From Taudactylus pleione (Eukaryota; Chordata; Amphibia; Anura; Myobatrachidae): a stretch of DNA of 64,000 nucleotides. Location: the NCBI GenBank assembly GCA_031769625.1, contig JAUIMM010000566.1:4159001-4223000 (forward strand), read 5' to 3'. Position numbers and translations under genes: made by a program. Below are positions 55,301 to 63,663 of the stretch, in pieces. The notes under the pieces were generated by a model. That model searched no databases, was not told the origin of the DNA, and was given only the letters and a program-made list of their open reading frames with translations. How positions within the stretch are numbered: the stretch's first letter is position 1; each line of letters opens with the position of its first letter.

Positions 55301-58300
55301 TTCTGTCATCCTGCCCAGAGATCAAATGGCATTTTATTGGGCATCTACAGAAGCACAACATTAACAAGATGGTTGGTAAGAGATGTAATATTTGCAGGTG
55401 TGTACATGTAGGTTTTGGTTGATTCCACAAAGGAAATACAGATCGATCAAAACTTACTGGACAAAAAACGGCTAATTAAAAACTTCAAAATGCCTAATTA
55501 GTCATTAGGAGGTGTCCAAGGGGTTCTGCAATGTGTCCCCAACACTTGTACCTGAGAATAATGCTTTTCCCTACCTTTTCACACCCTCGGGGAGATGCAC
55601 ACAGTAAAACGTGATTTTCCTCAGGAAAAAAAACTGCATGTTTGGAATTGGATTACTACAGCAATTAGTGCGAGTTCGCCCTGAGAACTTCTCGTACAAG
55701 CCGACTCGCACCTAATTGGATTGTCCCCTTATAGTGTGCTGGCAGTGTAACCTGTAGCTTTGTGGACTAGTACAGTATTCATGAGAATGCAGCTTTCCTG
55801 CGTACTAGTAAGCCGTGCCTTGTGAATATTAGCTGGAGTTCATGAATATTAGTCAATTAATTTGGATACCATATCATACAACTGAGTCGTCTTGAATATT
55901 AACACTGTATAGGTCACCAATGAGCGGCTGAGGAACTGCTTTGGTCATCGCCGTGGATCATTAGCTGCTGTCATAACTCTGAATTCATGACTTCACCTTC
56001 CGCTGTCTCCTCTTATTACAGTGGTACCAAATCTGCTACTGAATCTTATACCCCTTTCAGACATACCGAGAATCCCGGGAATTTGGCCTGCCTCAGCCAA
56101 ATTCCCGGGTTGCCGCGTATGTCTGAAAGGTACCTACCCGGGAACACGTTCCCAGGTAGCCGACCCTTCAATCGACCAGAGAATTTCCCTGGACTTCAGT
56201 CCCTGCTTATGTCTGAATGGTGCTACCCAGGAATTTACTCCCGGGCTGCACCAAGCTGCTTTGAGTTGGCAGCGCAGAGCGTCCTATAGGACGCTCAGCG
56301 CTCCTGCACAGAAAACCCCAGCCGGATGCCGGAGACACCCGCCGGCACTGGAGATCGCCAGCGGGTCTCTGCCACAGCGGGCTGTCCGCACTCCCGCTGG
56401 ACAACCAGAACAGAAACGTAAGAAAATAAATAATTTAATAATATAATAAAATGGCTGCAGTGATTGGTCGGCTAGCTGCTGCATGATGATGACATCATCA
56501 GCGGCAACCAGTGAGGGAATAGGCTAGGAAGGGCAGAGGAGAGGCAGGTAATATTAAAATCTAAAAAAACCCGGCTTATGTCTGAAAGGGGTCTACCGGG
56601 TAATTTCCTGGGTAGACACTGTAGTGTGAAAGGGGGGTCTCGACCAAATACCCGGGAATTTGCACAGAGGAAATTCCCAGGTCTGAGCAGGAAATTTCCT
56701 GGGTAGTATGTCTGAAAGGGGTATTAGATTGTAAGCTCAGTTTGGCAAGGCCATTGTTACCTTCTGTTTCTTGCCACTCTATGTCTTATATTGATAGTGA
56801 TATTGTGATTCCCTCAATGTTAATGAATAATATTCTGCCAACAAAATTAGTATATTCATTGTGTATAGGGGACAAGCGCCCTGTAAGGTGTCGATACAAT
56901 TTAGCATGACTTGGTTGCGTCAGTGAGTAAGTCTGGCTATATGCTATACTTACAGTAATGCCAGAATTGCCGATTTTTGTTTGCAGTCTCATAGGGCTGT
57001 GTACAAAAATCCACAAGCCCGGGGCAAGATTGGGCCGCGAGTGGGGCAAGTTCAGCTGCTGTTGGTGTTTCTACGCCATTGCAATGGCAACTCTCCCCCC
57101 TCACATCTATTTGAATTGACCCCTATGGGTTCACATAGCAACATAACATGTGACTTCTTACTGCATTTCTGCGACTTGTATAGAGCTGGACTTTAGGTTT
57201 CCTCTGATGAGGACAACATACACTGTGGCAGAAGCTCCCACAAATGTGTTGCACTTGTAAGTTGCTTTGCCTTCACCTTTCTGTCCTGTTCATCCCAAAC
57301 TAACTGTCCTTATCTTGCTGTAGGGTGAACCCTTGACCAACTAGGCAGAAAACTGGGTACTGCATGGTGCTGCAAAATGAGTTGTAAAAAAGTTGCTGTC
57401 TCGGGAGCCAACAAAACAGCCCCAGACCATTACGATTCCTCTTCCGTGTTTCACAGTTAGTGTCACGGGCTTATTTACACTTCCCGCCGTGTGTAAGTCA
57501 GAAATTTAAAAGGGCAATTCTTCAATATGAAAACGTGTGTTATTTTGCTATATGAAAGCATTGCACTTTTAAACATTGTGCTGAAACACACTTTTAGAGC
57601 TTCGTAAATAAGCCCACACATTGAGGAAACTCTGCGTATTGAACCAAAGATTCACATTTTGTTAGTTGATCCTTAAAGACTTCTTCCAATCTTCACAGCC
57701 CAGGCAAGTCTTTTTTTTTTCATCTGTAAAGTCGCATGTGCACACTGGACGATATCTATTAACAATATAGTTCAACATATATTGTTCATATCGTTCAGTG
57801 TGTATGCACTGACTGACTAACGCTGCTATCTCCCGCTGGACGATAACAATATTCCCAGTCGGCTGTACAAGCGGTTCAATCTGGGGATGTCGTATGCCCC
57901 CCGCCGTTCGTCGTGGCCAGCATCGGCAAGTGTGGATGCACTAACCGATGCCGGCACCCCTGCCGGGCCCGCCGCTGCCGACATCGGCTCATACACACAT
58001 CGTCTAGTGTGTATGAGCCTTTAGTCTTTAACCCTTTTACATGTTCGTTGAGAAAAGACCTCTTTTGTAACTCTGAAATTCACATAATATATTTCAGTTT
58101 TGCAACTCATACTTTTTTGTAATCTCTAGCAGTGTACCTCTGTACCATTTTAGGTTCTGAACTTACATTTCAATAAAACCTGGTAAAATGGGGGTGTTCT
58201 AAGACGTTTGATTGGTAGTGTACTTACACTCTTCAGAAATGTAATCTTTCCTGATGGTCTCTGGCTTCAGTGTTCTTGGGAATTAAATGCTTGTATCCCT

Positions 58301-61300
58301 CTTTTCCCCTCTCCCAGCGCTCCCAAACCTTCACATTTTGGAAACCTTAGACTCTGTGAAGCTTGCTGATAAGGTCAATGCATCCTGGCAAAGAAAGGGG
58401 TCAGTGGAGAAGTTGAAGGTCATGGTCCAAGTCAAAACCAGCAGTGAAGAAAGTAATGGCCCTCCAAGACCTTATTTAATATATTCTATACTCTAAACTA
58501 ATTTTGGTTGGAGGGCAATTGGGGATTTGTGTATGTTTGATGTTAGTTATTTTTTTTTCTTCCAGGTAAACATGGCCTTTCTCCATCAGACACTGTTGGG
58601 CTAGTAAAACATATCAAGGAGAAGTGCTTAGGTTTAGAGTTTGTGGGACTTATGACCATAGGAAGCTTTGGCCATGATGTTGCACAAGGACTCAACCCTG
58701 ACTTTCAGGTATCTAGGCTGCGGGTTAATGTCCTGTAAAACTGAATTCTGTGACCTATTATTGTTAATGACTGTTGCCCAGGTTTAAATCTTCAAGTTAA
58801 GTTTTATTACATTATGTTGTCCAAATCCATTCAGTGAAAGGCCCAGAATAGGCTCCTTGGGCCAAAGGCCTGCCCAGTGTACTCCGCTGTGAGGTCCAAC
58901 CAGGACCTCAACCTCTCCCTTAGGCATCCCAGACCAATCACCACCCCTCTATGAAGTTTTCATCAATTCCATCCAGGGAAGGCCCACAACAGGCTCCCCG
59001 GGTCAAAGTTCTGTCCTGCGTACACCAACGTGATGTCTGACCGGGACCTCAAACCCTACTATGTCTTCTGGGATCCAGTGTTACCCCTCTGAAGTTTTCG
59101 TCCAAATCCATTCAGTGAAAGGCTCAGAACAGACTCCCGAGTCAAAGTTCCGTCCAGCGTACACCAATAACTGGGACCCTAACCCCCCTAAAACCTGGCC
59201 AGGATCCAACTGAACCACCTCGCGTTGGTTTCATCCCAATCAGTGCAGGGGTACCAGAATGCATAACCGGACAGACCAATGAATTTTATATGTGACTTTT
59301 ACATACCTGATTATGTCCTCTGGCTTGATAAACGTCCTGACAGTCCAGAATGTCGCCTCTTTTCTGTGGGTGCACAAAAGTCACGTTTTGGAAGCGCTGC
59401 TTTCTGTTATTTCATTGTAGGTGCCCTATGATTTTATAGTCGGCAGTCAAAACAGAACATTGTTTGCACAATGCGATATCCGCGGAATGTTTGTGCATTG
59501 TACCTGGAAATCCCAGTTACGGCACTATGTGACATCGCTAGGGATTTCCTCCTGGTTGGCTGGCCATGGCCTTGCTTGGTATCGCTGAATCAGGTAGCCC
59601 CTGCAAAGCATTGCCATGTGATCCACTCTTATGCTAACTGTGTTATTGATCCAGATTGTTTTAGATTACTAGTAATAAAATAGGGGAGAATTGGTAAACT
59701 CCTAAAGGTCATGGATTTTATGTTTAAAAGTGACAAAAGTTTAAACAAGTTAAAAATCCCTGTGTCTGTCCCTATAACTAAGTACTTACTAAAATGTAAA
59801 AATAGACCAGTTCATAGTATTGTAAACGTGAAGTAATTACTGAGCCGACAATCAGCCTGTAGACTGCATTATGTTGACTGGATAATGCTGACATGGTTGT
59901 AATGTTATAGTATGCATTTTAACCATGTCGGCATTTTAATTTTACACATGTGAGTAAAGCATCAGGTTTAAAGTTAAAATGCTTTAAATAACATTACTAT
60001 CCCATTGACATTTTGCCTATCTACAGCATTACTGTTGACCTTTCATGTGTAGCCCTTAGTTAACGCTATAGTCCTCATTTAAGGACTTTGGGGTAAATCT
60101 CAGCATGTTAAACTTTGAAAGTTAAAACAGCAATCGTGTTAAACGCAAAACATGGTGTGTGTTTGCTTTCACATGATTGGTGTTTTACATTTCAAAGTTA
60201 AACATGCTGAGATCTGCCATTTAGTAAATTTACCTCTTGTCTCTGACCGATAGGACACACGCCTATGTACTGTATTCCACTCTTAGTATTGGTTGCATGC
60301 AGAAAGTGATCATGTGGATGGGTTCTGGTGACGAGGTTTCTGTGTGTGTAGGACTGATGAATGGAGATAATGTTGTTTCTGTGGACAAGCTGTGTTTGTC
60401 TCTTAGTGAATGGTCATATTATTACTTACCTGTGTAGTTGCTGCTGAAACAGCGTGAAGAAGTGTGTGAGGCACTGGGACTTCCATTGGATGCGGTGGAA
60501 CTGAGCATGGGAATGTCCTCAGACTTTGAGCATGCCGTGAGTATATACAATGCTTGTATACTTCATACTATGCAGATCACATTAGATCACATATACGTTG
60601 TTACATAAAGATTTACCATGGTGCCTGGACACCATGTTTTCTCCTAGAAATATTATTGTGCACTTCTGAGTACAACTTGGCCAAGTGGTTATTTTGGCTA
60701 TTGCTACAATAGTAAATACTTCACTCTATACAAGGTGACCTGACCAGACTGCTCGGGATGCTAAAAACCTGTTCACAATCCTATATAATAATTGTTCATA
60801 GTATCACGATGGTGCAGCAGTTAGCATTGCTGCTTCACAGCACTGAGGTCATGGGTTTGCTTCCAATCAGAGACCTATCTGTGTTGAGTTTGTATGTCTT
60901 CCCCATGTTTAAAACCAGAAAATGGAAAATAACAACGCTGTGAAACACCGCAAAACTTATAGTGGATTAATAAGGTTTATATGCTGTAAATTGAACAAAC
61001 CTACTGTAAAATGTCAACTGTGTAGGCTGGGCCAATTTGGGTCGGTCATCTTCATATCGCTATTAAACATCTGTATCAACTAAACGTTTAGCAATTTTGT
61101 GCTCTTGGCAAAACTACTTCTCTAGCAGTCTGTGCATTGCAGGGCTTGGCATGTATACTAGAAGGAATGGCTGCTAGTGTCTATACCATGTTCTGAATAT
61201 GACGCACATTGAGCCTGATTCAGAATTGTACACTATGCTGATATTAGGCAGTTGGCCGATGTTTGTTATTACAGCTCATGCGTCTAAGTTGCACGGCGCA

Positions 61301-61899
61301 AATGTCCCGGTGCCTCTATGATGTCACTCGCAGAGAGGATTTAGACGCAGAGTGGTTGACAGGGACCATTTGTGGCTGGTAACAGACGGATGGTTGCAAA
61401 AAAACCCAGACATGTTGCAACCGTTTTATTGGTGTGTCGGATCCAGTGATTGCGTCTTTGTACACAGTATCACTAGTGCCAGCTTAGTTCTGTCGGCCAT
61501 TCCAAGTAGTCGCGACAGGATTAGAGTACAACTCTGATTCAGGTCCATTGTTGGATTGGACGGAATTAGCGTATAACTCCTGGATCAGGTCCATTGGATT
61601 GGACGGGATTAGCGTATAACTCTGATTCAGGTCCATTGCTGGACTGGACGGAATTAGCGTATAACTCTGACTCGGGCCCATTGTTGGATGGAATCAGGCA
61701 ATATACAATATTACGTATGACCTTTGTCCACATTTTTAGTTTGTCTTCTCTCTATCTCTAGGTTGAGGTGGGTTCCACCAGTGTCCGTATTGGTAGTACC
61801 ATTTTTGGGGAAAGGGTCTACTCCAAGCCAGTAAAAGGAGATCCCAGTGTCGCTAGCGCTGAAGAGAAGTTGGGCGAAGTTTCGGTACAAGATCACTGA
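38994..61899 (+). CDS. PLPBP: PLPBP (PROSC), pyridoxal phosphate homeostasis protein, complete
   Basis: PLPBP binds pyridoxal 5'-phosphate, the active form of vitamin B6, and keeps its free level in check in cytosol and mitochondria. It has a single alanine-racemase-like TIM-barrel domain but no known enzyme activity. Eight coding exons join without a frame error into 274 codons (human 275): 38994-39083, 48915-49022, 49960-49995, 55300-55375, 58318-58452, 58566-58708, 60438-60536, 61762-61899. The PLP lysine is residue 44 in [16 protein letters not shown]. The phosphate-binding region is seen in [29 protein letters not shown] and [11 protein letters not shown]. Start at 38994 gives MWRRGMSEE, like human MWRAGSMSAE; 38988 is an alternative two codons upstream. 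All splice sites are GT-AG. Only the C-terminal ~25 residues are poorly conserved, as is usual. Confidence 0.97.
39298..39660. mobile_element. CCAATCAG-type MITE split by a hAT element
   Basis: ggggggatgtatcaattctt begins the left arm; aattggttgctatgagcaac belongs to the right arm. The insertion at 39405-39615 separates them. Confidence 0.6.
39405..39615. mobile_element. hAT MITE in PLPBP intron 1
   Basis: Ends tagggttggccattgacca and atggccaaccctа-type inverted repeat (39599-39615). Flanks attagttg (39397-39404) and attggttg (39616-39623) are an 8-bp TSD with one mismatch. Confidence 0.8.
40463..40955. mobile_element. 3-bp-TSD MITE, right end lost
   Basis: Left end gggcttgattcagac, then tcgctcggagcgagc and the interior words ggccgtttgtgggtggtaac and acgaacgcaggcgtgcc shared with 13755 and 52679. 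The right terminus is missing, so the end coordinate is approximate. Confidence 0.65.
40956..41639. other. PLPBP intron 1, degraded repeat
   Basis: A 185-codon antisense frame (40880-41437) has no known domain and looks like read-through of an old repeat. At 41470-41535, caattagccccgatatt and aataatccccgac form an inverted pair. Confidence 0.4.
41640..41833 (+). mobile_element. tRNA-derived SINE, 5' part, split by DIRS
   Basis: gggttctattcctacc (near 41672) is a B-box-like tRNA motif, followed by gtgtgttctcccc, tgcgtgggtttcc and ggttaattggct, the usual body of this SINE in frogs and fishes, and a (GT)n tract. The tail continues after the DIRS element at 47775. A second copy is at 60801. Confidence 0.7.
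41845..41990 (+). repeat. DIRS left inverted terminal repeat
   Basis: Runs from gggtccatagggtatccac to ggccaaggcacctcag. Its complement is found at about 47590-47720. Confidence 0.85.
42925..44385 (+). CDS. DIRS gag-like protein, 486 aa
   Basis: Gag-like proteins of DIRS elements presumably package the element RNA. ATG at 42925 opens 486 codons to 44385. Near the N-terminus [13 protein letters not shown] and GLCRQC form a CX2C...CX2C cysteine pair that could bind zinc. The C-terminus is basic and rich in Pro/Arg/Lys ([12 protein letters not shown]). The middle is a helical, Ala/Arg-rich region. The next gene overlaps its end in another frame. The sister copy's version is broken by a duplication and a stop. 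Confidence 0.8.
   Translation: MSESDFPLRLQCTTCKVPLAEGEGSAEGLCRQCLSMARPITVTAPVQEPPWACFAQALTALVGQLAPQPAFTPMGLSQQSVVSSPMQGFPRQLVVPHSLPISPLPGSQEPAWVNSLTSSVQHLSDVLQGESVMRPHKRPVASLSAPYEDDEGTSDDGEILDPYDQEPLHTKDADAKSKVYIPGLIRAVRTALVIEDEVPPAAKSKYAFFKDVKGDATVFPLSGQLVDHLEEAWKQPGKRYQPQRRLAVAYPFADNYFAKWESPPQVDSHVTRLVRSATLPMPSMSSLKDATDRKVEICLKSAYSLAGGAARPAMAICWVARAMERWADSLEASFESDCPADQAELIGNLRDSATYINEAALDISTLVSRISSAAVAARRTLWLRSWKADADSKKGLEALPFTGEVLFGPDLDKIVATLAAAKSACLPSAAAPSGSGPSSFRSSRAQGRPKPQSFPRQAGPKKSVKPRKQAWSTRRPAPKPDDKPAA
44165..46291 (+). CDS. DIRS reverse transcriptase/RNase H
   Basis: It copies the element RNA into DNA and removes the RNA strand. The open frame has 708 codons; the part before about 44390 overlaps the gag-like gene and may not be translated as such. 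RT motifs: [40 protein letters not shown] and the catalytic YLDD at 45011-45022. RNase [14 protein letters not shown], the Glu in [11 protein letters not shown], and [17 protein letters not shown]. Beyond that lies the [17 protein letters not shown] block, conserved in DIRS polyproteins. All catalytic residues are present, unlike in the minus-strand copy. Confidence 0.93.
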   Translation: MWPRWRQPNLPVSRRPLLLLVRDHRPFGHLGPRAGPNHSRFLDRLALRNRSSPGSRHGVPDVRPPSQMTSLRPDCPGLPLGDPRVGGRLLQFAQCWSTTTTDTWVLEVVSHGYALSFRHRPPARFFTTGLPSDRNKATELRKVLHTMLQAGVIVAVPFSQRGQGFYSNLFLVQKPNGSYRPILNLKALNKSLRVPKFRMETLRSIILALEPGDYLVSLDIQDAYLHVPILWQHQQFHRFAISSDHFQFRALPFGLATAPRVFTKVMAVMAASLRLQGVRMLPYLDDLLLVAGSPELLLRHLDLTIALLQRHGWLINWQKSTLIPSRRILHLGALLDSGQQRIFVTEDKISALQSRVRSCLHSRRVSLHSAMRLLGSMVSVFDMVEYAQFHSRPLQHLILSKWNGLTQSLKSQTIVLTQEVRLSLTWWLQTNHLNKGRPFWVPNWVLLTTDASLRGWGAVSGPHLFQGRWTPTEAELPINILELRAVFNALQQAQRFLQGRPVQVQSDNATTVAYINRQGGTRSRAALVEVSRILVWAERNLPAISAVFIPGVLNWEADFLSRQDVHPGEWSLHPDVFQLLVDRWGLPEIDLMASRHNNKLPVYGSRTRDEGASLVDALSVRWTFRFAYLFPPVSLLPRVIRKFKQEGGTLLLIAPAWPRRHWFSDLQGLSVDIPLRLPLRPDLLSQGPCLHPDLTRLSLTAWLLRRPC
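46270..47307 (+). CDS. DIRS tyrosine recombinase
   Basis: The enzyme integrates the circular DNA copy. It occupies the C-terminal ~345 codons of a longer open frame that begins at 44446; the upstream part overlaps the RT gene and is not expected to be functional, so the true start is uncertain. The N-terminal core-binding half has [20 protein letters not shown]. The catalytic residues are visible: Arg in ASARRVSEL (46721-46750), His and Arg in [11 protein letters not shown] (from 47113), and Tyr in VRYYRFDTF (47215-47241). The frame ends at TAA 47307. Confidence 0.92.
   Translation, partial: AVETAMLRSRGFSSSVVRTMLRARKPSSARIYHRVWHTFFQWCRPRGYAPREFRLSRILAFLQAGLDHGLRLASLKVQVSALSVWFHRRIATIPDVRTFMQGVLRIQPPFVPPVAPWDLAVVLRALQGPPFEPLGSVDLKWLTAKTVFLLAIASARRVSELGALSCRPPFLVFYGNRAVLRTRPEFLPKVVSQFHINEEIVVPAFNSPGLSVGEASLDVVRALRTYVDRTSSFRKSDALFVLFGFRKKGWPASKQTLAAWIRMAISGAYLHEGLPVPPSLKAHSTRSVGPSWAARRGASAVQICKAATWSSVHTFVRYYRFDTFASQDASFGRRILLSAQERPHP
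47326..47440 (+). repeat. DIRS internal complementary region
   Basis: ccctgaagtagaaa, complementary to the left terminus, is joined directly to atatgagatatggtaag, complementary to the right terminus. This joined order reproduces the circle junction and is the diagnostic DIRS feature. Confidence 0.88.
47775..47908 (+). mobile_element. SINE 3' tail, second part
   Basis: atagtaagctccactggggc, aaagtgctgcggaatatg and cgctatataaataa are the LINE-related tail of the SINE begun at 41640. It ends in ttaataaataaa. Confidence 0.7.
47909..48914 (+). other. PLPBP intron 1, 3' part
   Basis: No gene recognised. A fragment near 48450-48590 (gtgcatgtttttcagatct, ggtgcacaggtgtattt) resembles the hAT foldback at 10294. 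Confidence 0.4.
48915..49022 (+). CDS. PLPBP: PLPBP exon 2
   Basis: Acceptor tttttag, donor tat|gtaagt. Encodes [17 protein letters not shown] and RYFGENY, with the PLP-binding lysine. 36 codons, phase 0 at both ends. Confidence 0.97.
49260..49302. repeat. (GT)n(AT)n microsatellite
   Basis: Simple dinucleotide tract in PLPBP intron 2. Confidence 0.95.
49960..49995 (+). CDS. PLPBP: PLPBP exon 3 (36-bp microexon)
   Basis: Acceptor tttcatag, donor aaa|gtaaga. Encodes [12 protein letters not shown]. Confidence 0.95.
50030..50515. other. Unclassified repeat-like block in intron 3
   Basis: agttttatttgcaacaaatg and the following sequence differ in composition from their surroundings and resemble a retroelement end, but no family could be named. 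Confidence 0.3.
50710..50853. mobile_element. TTAA-type MITE (first of a tandem pair)
   Basis: Ends ggtgcgtactcactagacg and tgtgtacgcacc; flanks TTAA at 50706-50709 and 50854-50857. Confidence 0.85.
50858..51184. mobile_element. TTAA-type MITE (second of a tandem pair)
   Basis: Ends ggtgcccacacacataccga and tcggtatgtgtgtgggcacc. It shares the TTAA at 50854-50857 with its neighbour; the right flank is TTAG. Confidence 0.85.
51410..52246. mobile_element. 3-bp-TSD MITE, 837 bp
   Basis: Ends ggacctcattcagaggc and actctgaatgagatcc; flanks tat (51407-51409, 52247-52249). Subterminal gtcgtaagcggccgctcggtc pairs with ccgagcggccacttacgac. Confidence 0.82.
52679..53270. mobile_element. 3-bp-TSD MITE
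   Basis: Ends gggcctgattcagagc and gctctgaatcaggccc; flanks aaa (52676-52678, 53271-53273). Closest relative is 13755-14329. Confidence 0.85.
53757..54091. mobile_element. Tigger/pogo-like MITE
   Basis: Ends caggttgagtctcc and gagactcaacctg; flanks TA (53755-53756, 54092-54093). It resembles the TIRs of mammalian Tigger-type elements that begin CAGGTTGAGTATCCC. Confidence 0.78.
54416..55192. mobile_element. Tigger/pogo-like MITE, second copy, interrupted
   Basis: Same ends as the copy at 53757 (right end diverged, ggagactccacttg) and TA flanks. A TTAA-type MITE is inserted at 54779-55132. Confidence 0.78.
54779..55132. mobile_element. TTAA-family MITE inserted at TTCA
   Basis: Ends aggtgcccacacactgg and cccagtgtttgggcccc; flanks ttca (54775-54778, 55133-55136). 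The 4-bp duplication is kept although the target is not TTAA. Confidence 0.75.
55300..55375 (+). CDS. PLPBP: PLPBP exon 4
   Basis: Acceptor ctttgtag, donor ttg|gtaaga. Encodes [20 protein letters not shown] and INKMV; ends in phase 1. Confidence 0.97.
56049..56723. mobile_element. Harbinger-like MITE, TTA target
   Basis: Ends tacccctttcagacata and tatgtctgaaaggggta; flanks TTA (56046-56048, 56724-56726), the usual PIF-Harbinger target. Internal words such as aattcccgggttgccgcg and acctacccgggaac recur in both orientations. Confidence 0.8.
57731..58020. mobile_element. TTAA-type MITE, decayed flanks
   Basis: Ends tcgcatgtgcacactggacg and cgtctagtgtgtatgagcc belong to the TTAA family. Flanks are taaa and ttag. 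Confidence 0.6.
58318..58452 (+). CDS. PLPBP: PLPBP exon 5
   Basis: Acceptor ctcccag, donor gaaa|gtaatg. Encodes [39 protein letters not shown]; phase 1 at both ends. Confidence 0.97.
58566..58708 (+). CDS. PLPBP: PLPBP exon 6
   Basis: Follows a 113-bp intron. Encodes [20 protein letters not shown] and [20 protein letters not shown], then NPDFQ|gtatct. Confidence 0.97.
58820..59235 (+). repeat. Three tandem ~140-bp units in intron 6
   Basis: Units starting near 58820, 58962 and 59101 each contain tccattcagtgaaaggc-like, gtcaaagttc(t/c)gtcc and gggacct(c)aac words. They are about 70-80% alike. Confidence 0.75.
60096..60213. mobile_element. Foldback element in PLPBP intron 6
   Basis: tctcagcatgttaaactttg (60098-60117) pairs with caaagttaaacatgctgaga over about 24 bp. 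Confidence 0.65.
60438..60536 (+). CDS. PLPBP: PLPBP exon 7
   Basis: Acceptor ctgtgtag, donor gcc|gtgagt. Encodes [18 protein letters not shown] and [15 protein letters not shown]. Confidence 0.97.
60801..60910 (+). mobile_element. tRNA-derived SINE, 5' fragment
   Basis: gcagcagttagcattgctg (A-box region), cacagcactgaggtcatggg and gggtttgcttcc (B-box region), then ctgtgttgagtttgtatg. Truncated after cccatgttt. Confidence 0.75.
61210..61690. repeat. MITE-like block whose right end is amplified in tandem
   Basis: It begins gagcctgattcagaat. From about 61515 the terminal sequence actctgattcaggtcc with ggacggaattagcgtata recurs every ~46 bp, three to four times. Confidence 0.65.
61762..61899 (+). 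CDS. PLPBP: PLPBP exon 8
   Basis: Acceptor atctctag. Encodes [20 protein letters not shown] and a variable tail ending SVQDH, TGA at 61897-61899. Confidence 0.97.
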   Translation, partial: VEVGSTSVRIGSTIFGERVYSKPVKGDPSVASAEEKLGEVSVQDH

Positions 61900-62905
61900 G
61901 ATGCAGAGGAAACCACCAGACCAGTACTTTGCCAGCATCGCAGTGCATAGAGGCAGATTTATGATTATCACATAACAGGGTAATTCTATTCTGAATAATG
62001 TACTTTATAACAGCTCCTCCAAAAAATATACCCACTACTCACAGACATTCTGAAATGAAGAGAAAAGCCAGAAAACTGAAGCATTTTTACTCCCTTTACT
62101 CCTAACAAAAATAGTTTATATTCCCAAATCCAGAAAGATGATCCCTCGCCCGACTGACCGCCTGTCATTGAATGTTCCAGGAGGAGTTGCTCATATCTCT
62201 GTTTTGTAAATTAACATTATAATAATTTAAGGGGCATCTGTCACTGTAGGGGCAGAGTTTATTTATAATGAGGTAAACTAGTAGTACTATTATAATGTAA
62301 GACATTTCCTTTCCACTCTGTAGATGTAGAGCATCTGACCAGGAGAATGTCTGGCATGCCAATCATATGGAAGTCGGCAGCTAGTGAGCCTATCGCACAT
62401 GGACGACCTTTACGTCTGTCTTCTGCGGCTGTCCCCAACACTATAGAAGGAGCTTAGATTGCCAGTGATGGGGAGAGAGTGTGTTGTCTAGTATCTAGTT
62501 CATTTAATCTCTGCCTCAATGGTGAAACATACCATAAAAGCATATTTTCATCTTTATAAATGGGGTGCAGACTGTGAAAGTAAAAAAAAATGTATTCATT
62601 ATTGCTGTCATATATTATGTATTAAACTCCACTGCCTTAGTCCACAGCTAACCAGCATATCACGCCCTGTGATCTCTGAAAGGATGTTTATAGTTTAAAT
62701 ACAACTTTCTTCTGTGTGAGATTGCATTATGATGATAAATACAGTAAATAGACACATTTCCCAGTAAAGCAATGGGGTATAGTTATTGAATCATCTAGTA
62801 TTTAAATTAACACTTCTAGAAATGTTTTTTAATCTCAATGAATGTGACAGCTCAAATGCACTGTGTATTGTTCTTTGCGGAAATAAAAAATAATTATGGA
62901 AAGAG
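61900..62905 (+). other. PLPBP: Probable PLPBP 3' UTR
   Basis: About 1 kb of non-coding sequence to the AATAAA at 62882-62887. The exact cleavage site is not known. Confidence 0.5.
62882..62887 (+). terminator. PLPBP: Candidate PLPBP polyadenylation signal
   Basis: AATAAA followed by aaataattatgg. An ATTAAA near 62630 is an alternative. Confidence 0.45.
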
Positions 62906-63502
62906 ATGCAATTTTAGTTTTCAGTGAGTGTTACATAAAATACACTTCTTAACTTTAAGGTCATATAATGGCCCAGAAAATCATGTGCTGTAATTGTTTG
63001 GGACACGTCTAGATCTGCCCGAGCCCCTCTTATAAGTAATACAGGAATGATAACTGGTTTTATAGTAAAGGGAACAACATGTTTATTGTCCACAGATCAC
63101 ATCTCTTCTGATCTGGGCTTTCTCCTGAAGAGGTCATAACTCCCAATTAGTCGCACACCCACTGACCAAGAATTGTTTTTAAAAGGACTGAAAAAAAATG
63201 TTGTATTCTGAAATGTTGCCACTAGATGGTGCTGCTTGGTTTTCATTTATTGTCTTTTCAAGGCTATAACACGTGTGAACCTACTGATTTAAGGTTTGTC
63301 ACTGCCTTTTATCTGCATCATTGTTTCTGTATTTAGGACTGAAAACAATGGTTTTAATAAATGCAGGGCTATGAATGTGAACTAGAATATAAGTACCACC
63401 CACCTCACCCCTGATTCCCAACCTGCAGTTCCTTGATAAATTTTGATTCAATACAGAATGCATTTTCAGAGAAGCTCATATAACAAGCTGTGCTGCTCAA
63501 CT
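62906..63502. other. Downstream flank, no gene
   Basis: No recognisable gene or repeat. Confidence 0.45.
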
Positions 63503-63663
63503 AGGGGTATATTTACTAAAGTAAGCGTTTTTAGAAGTGGAGATGTTGCCCATAGCAACCAATCAGATTCTACTTAACATTTAACTAGCACCTTCTGGAA
63601 GATAATAGCTCGAATCTGATTGGCTGCTATGGGCAACACCTCCACTTCTAAAATCTCCCCCTA
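63503..63663. mobile_element. Foldback MITE
   Basis: agaagtggagatgttgccca pairs with gggcaacacctccacttct; gcaaccaatcagattc pairs with gaatctgattggctgc. Ends are aggggtat and tctccccct. Confidence 0.82.

Noticed and set aside
56021..56446. 141-codon frame overlapping the TTA-target MITE
   Set aside because: It lies inside a palindromic MITE and does not resemble any protein.
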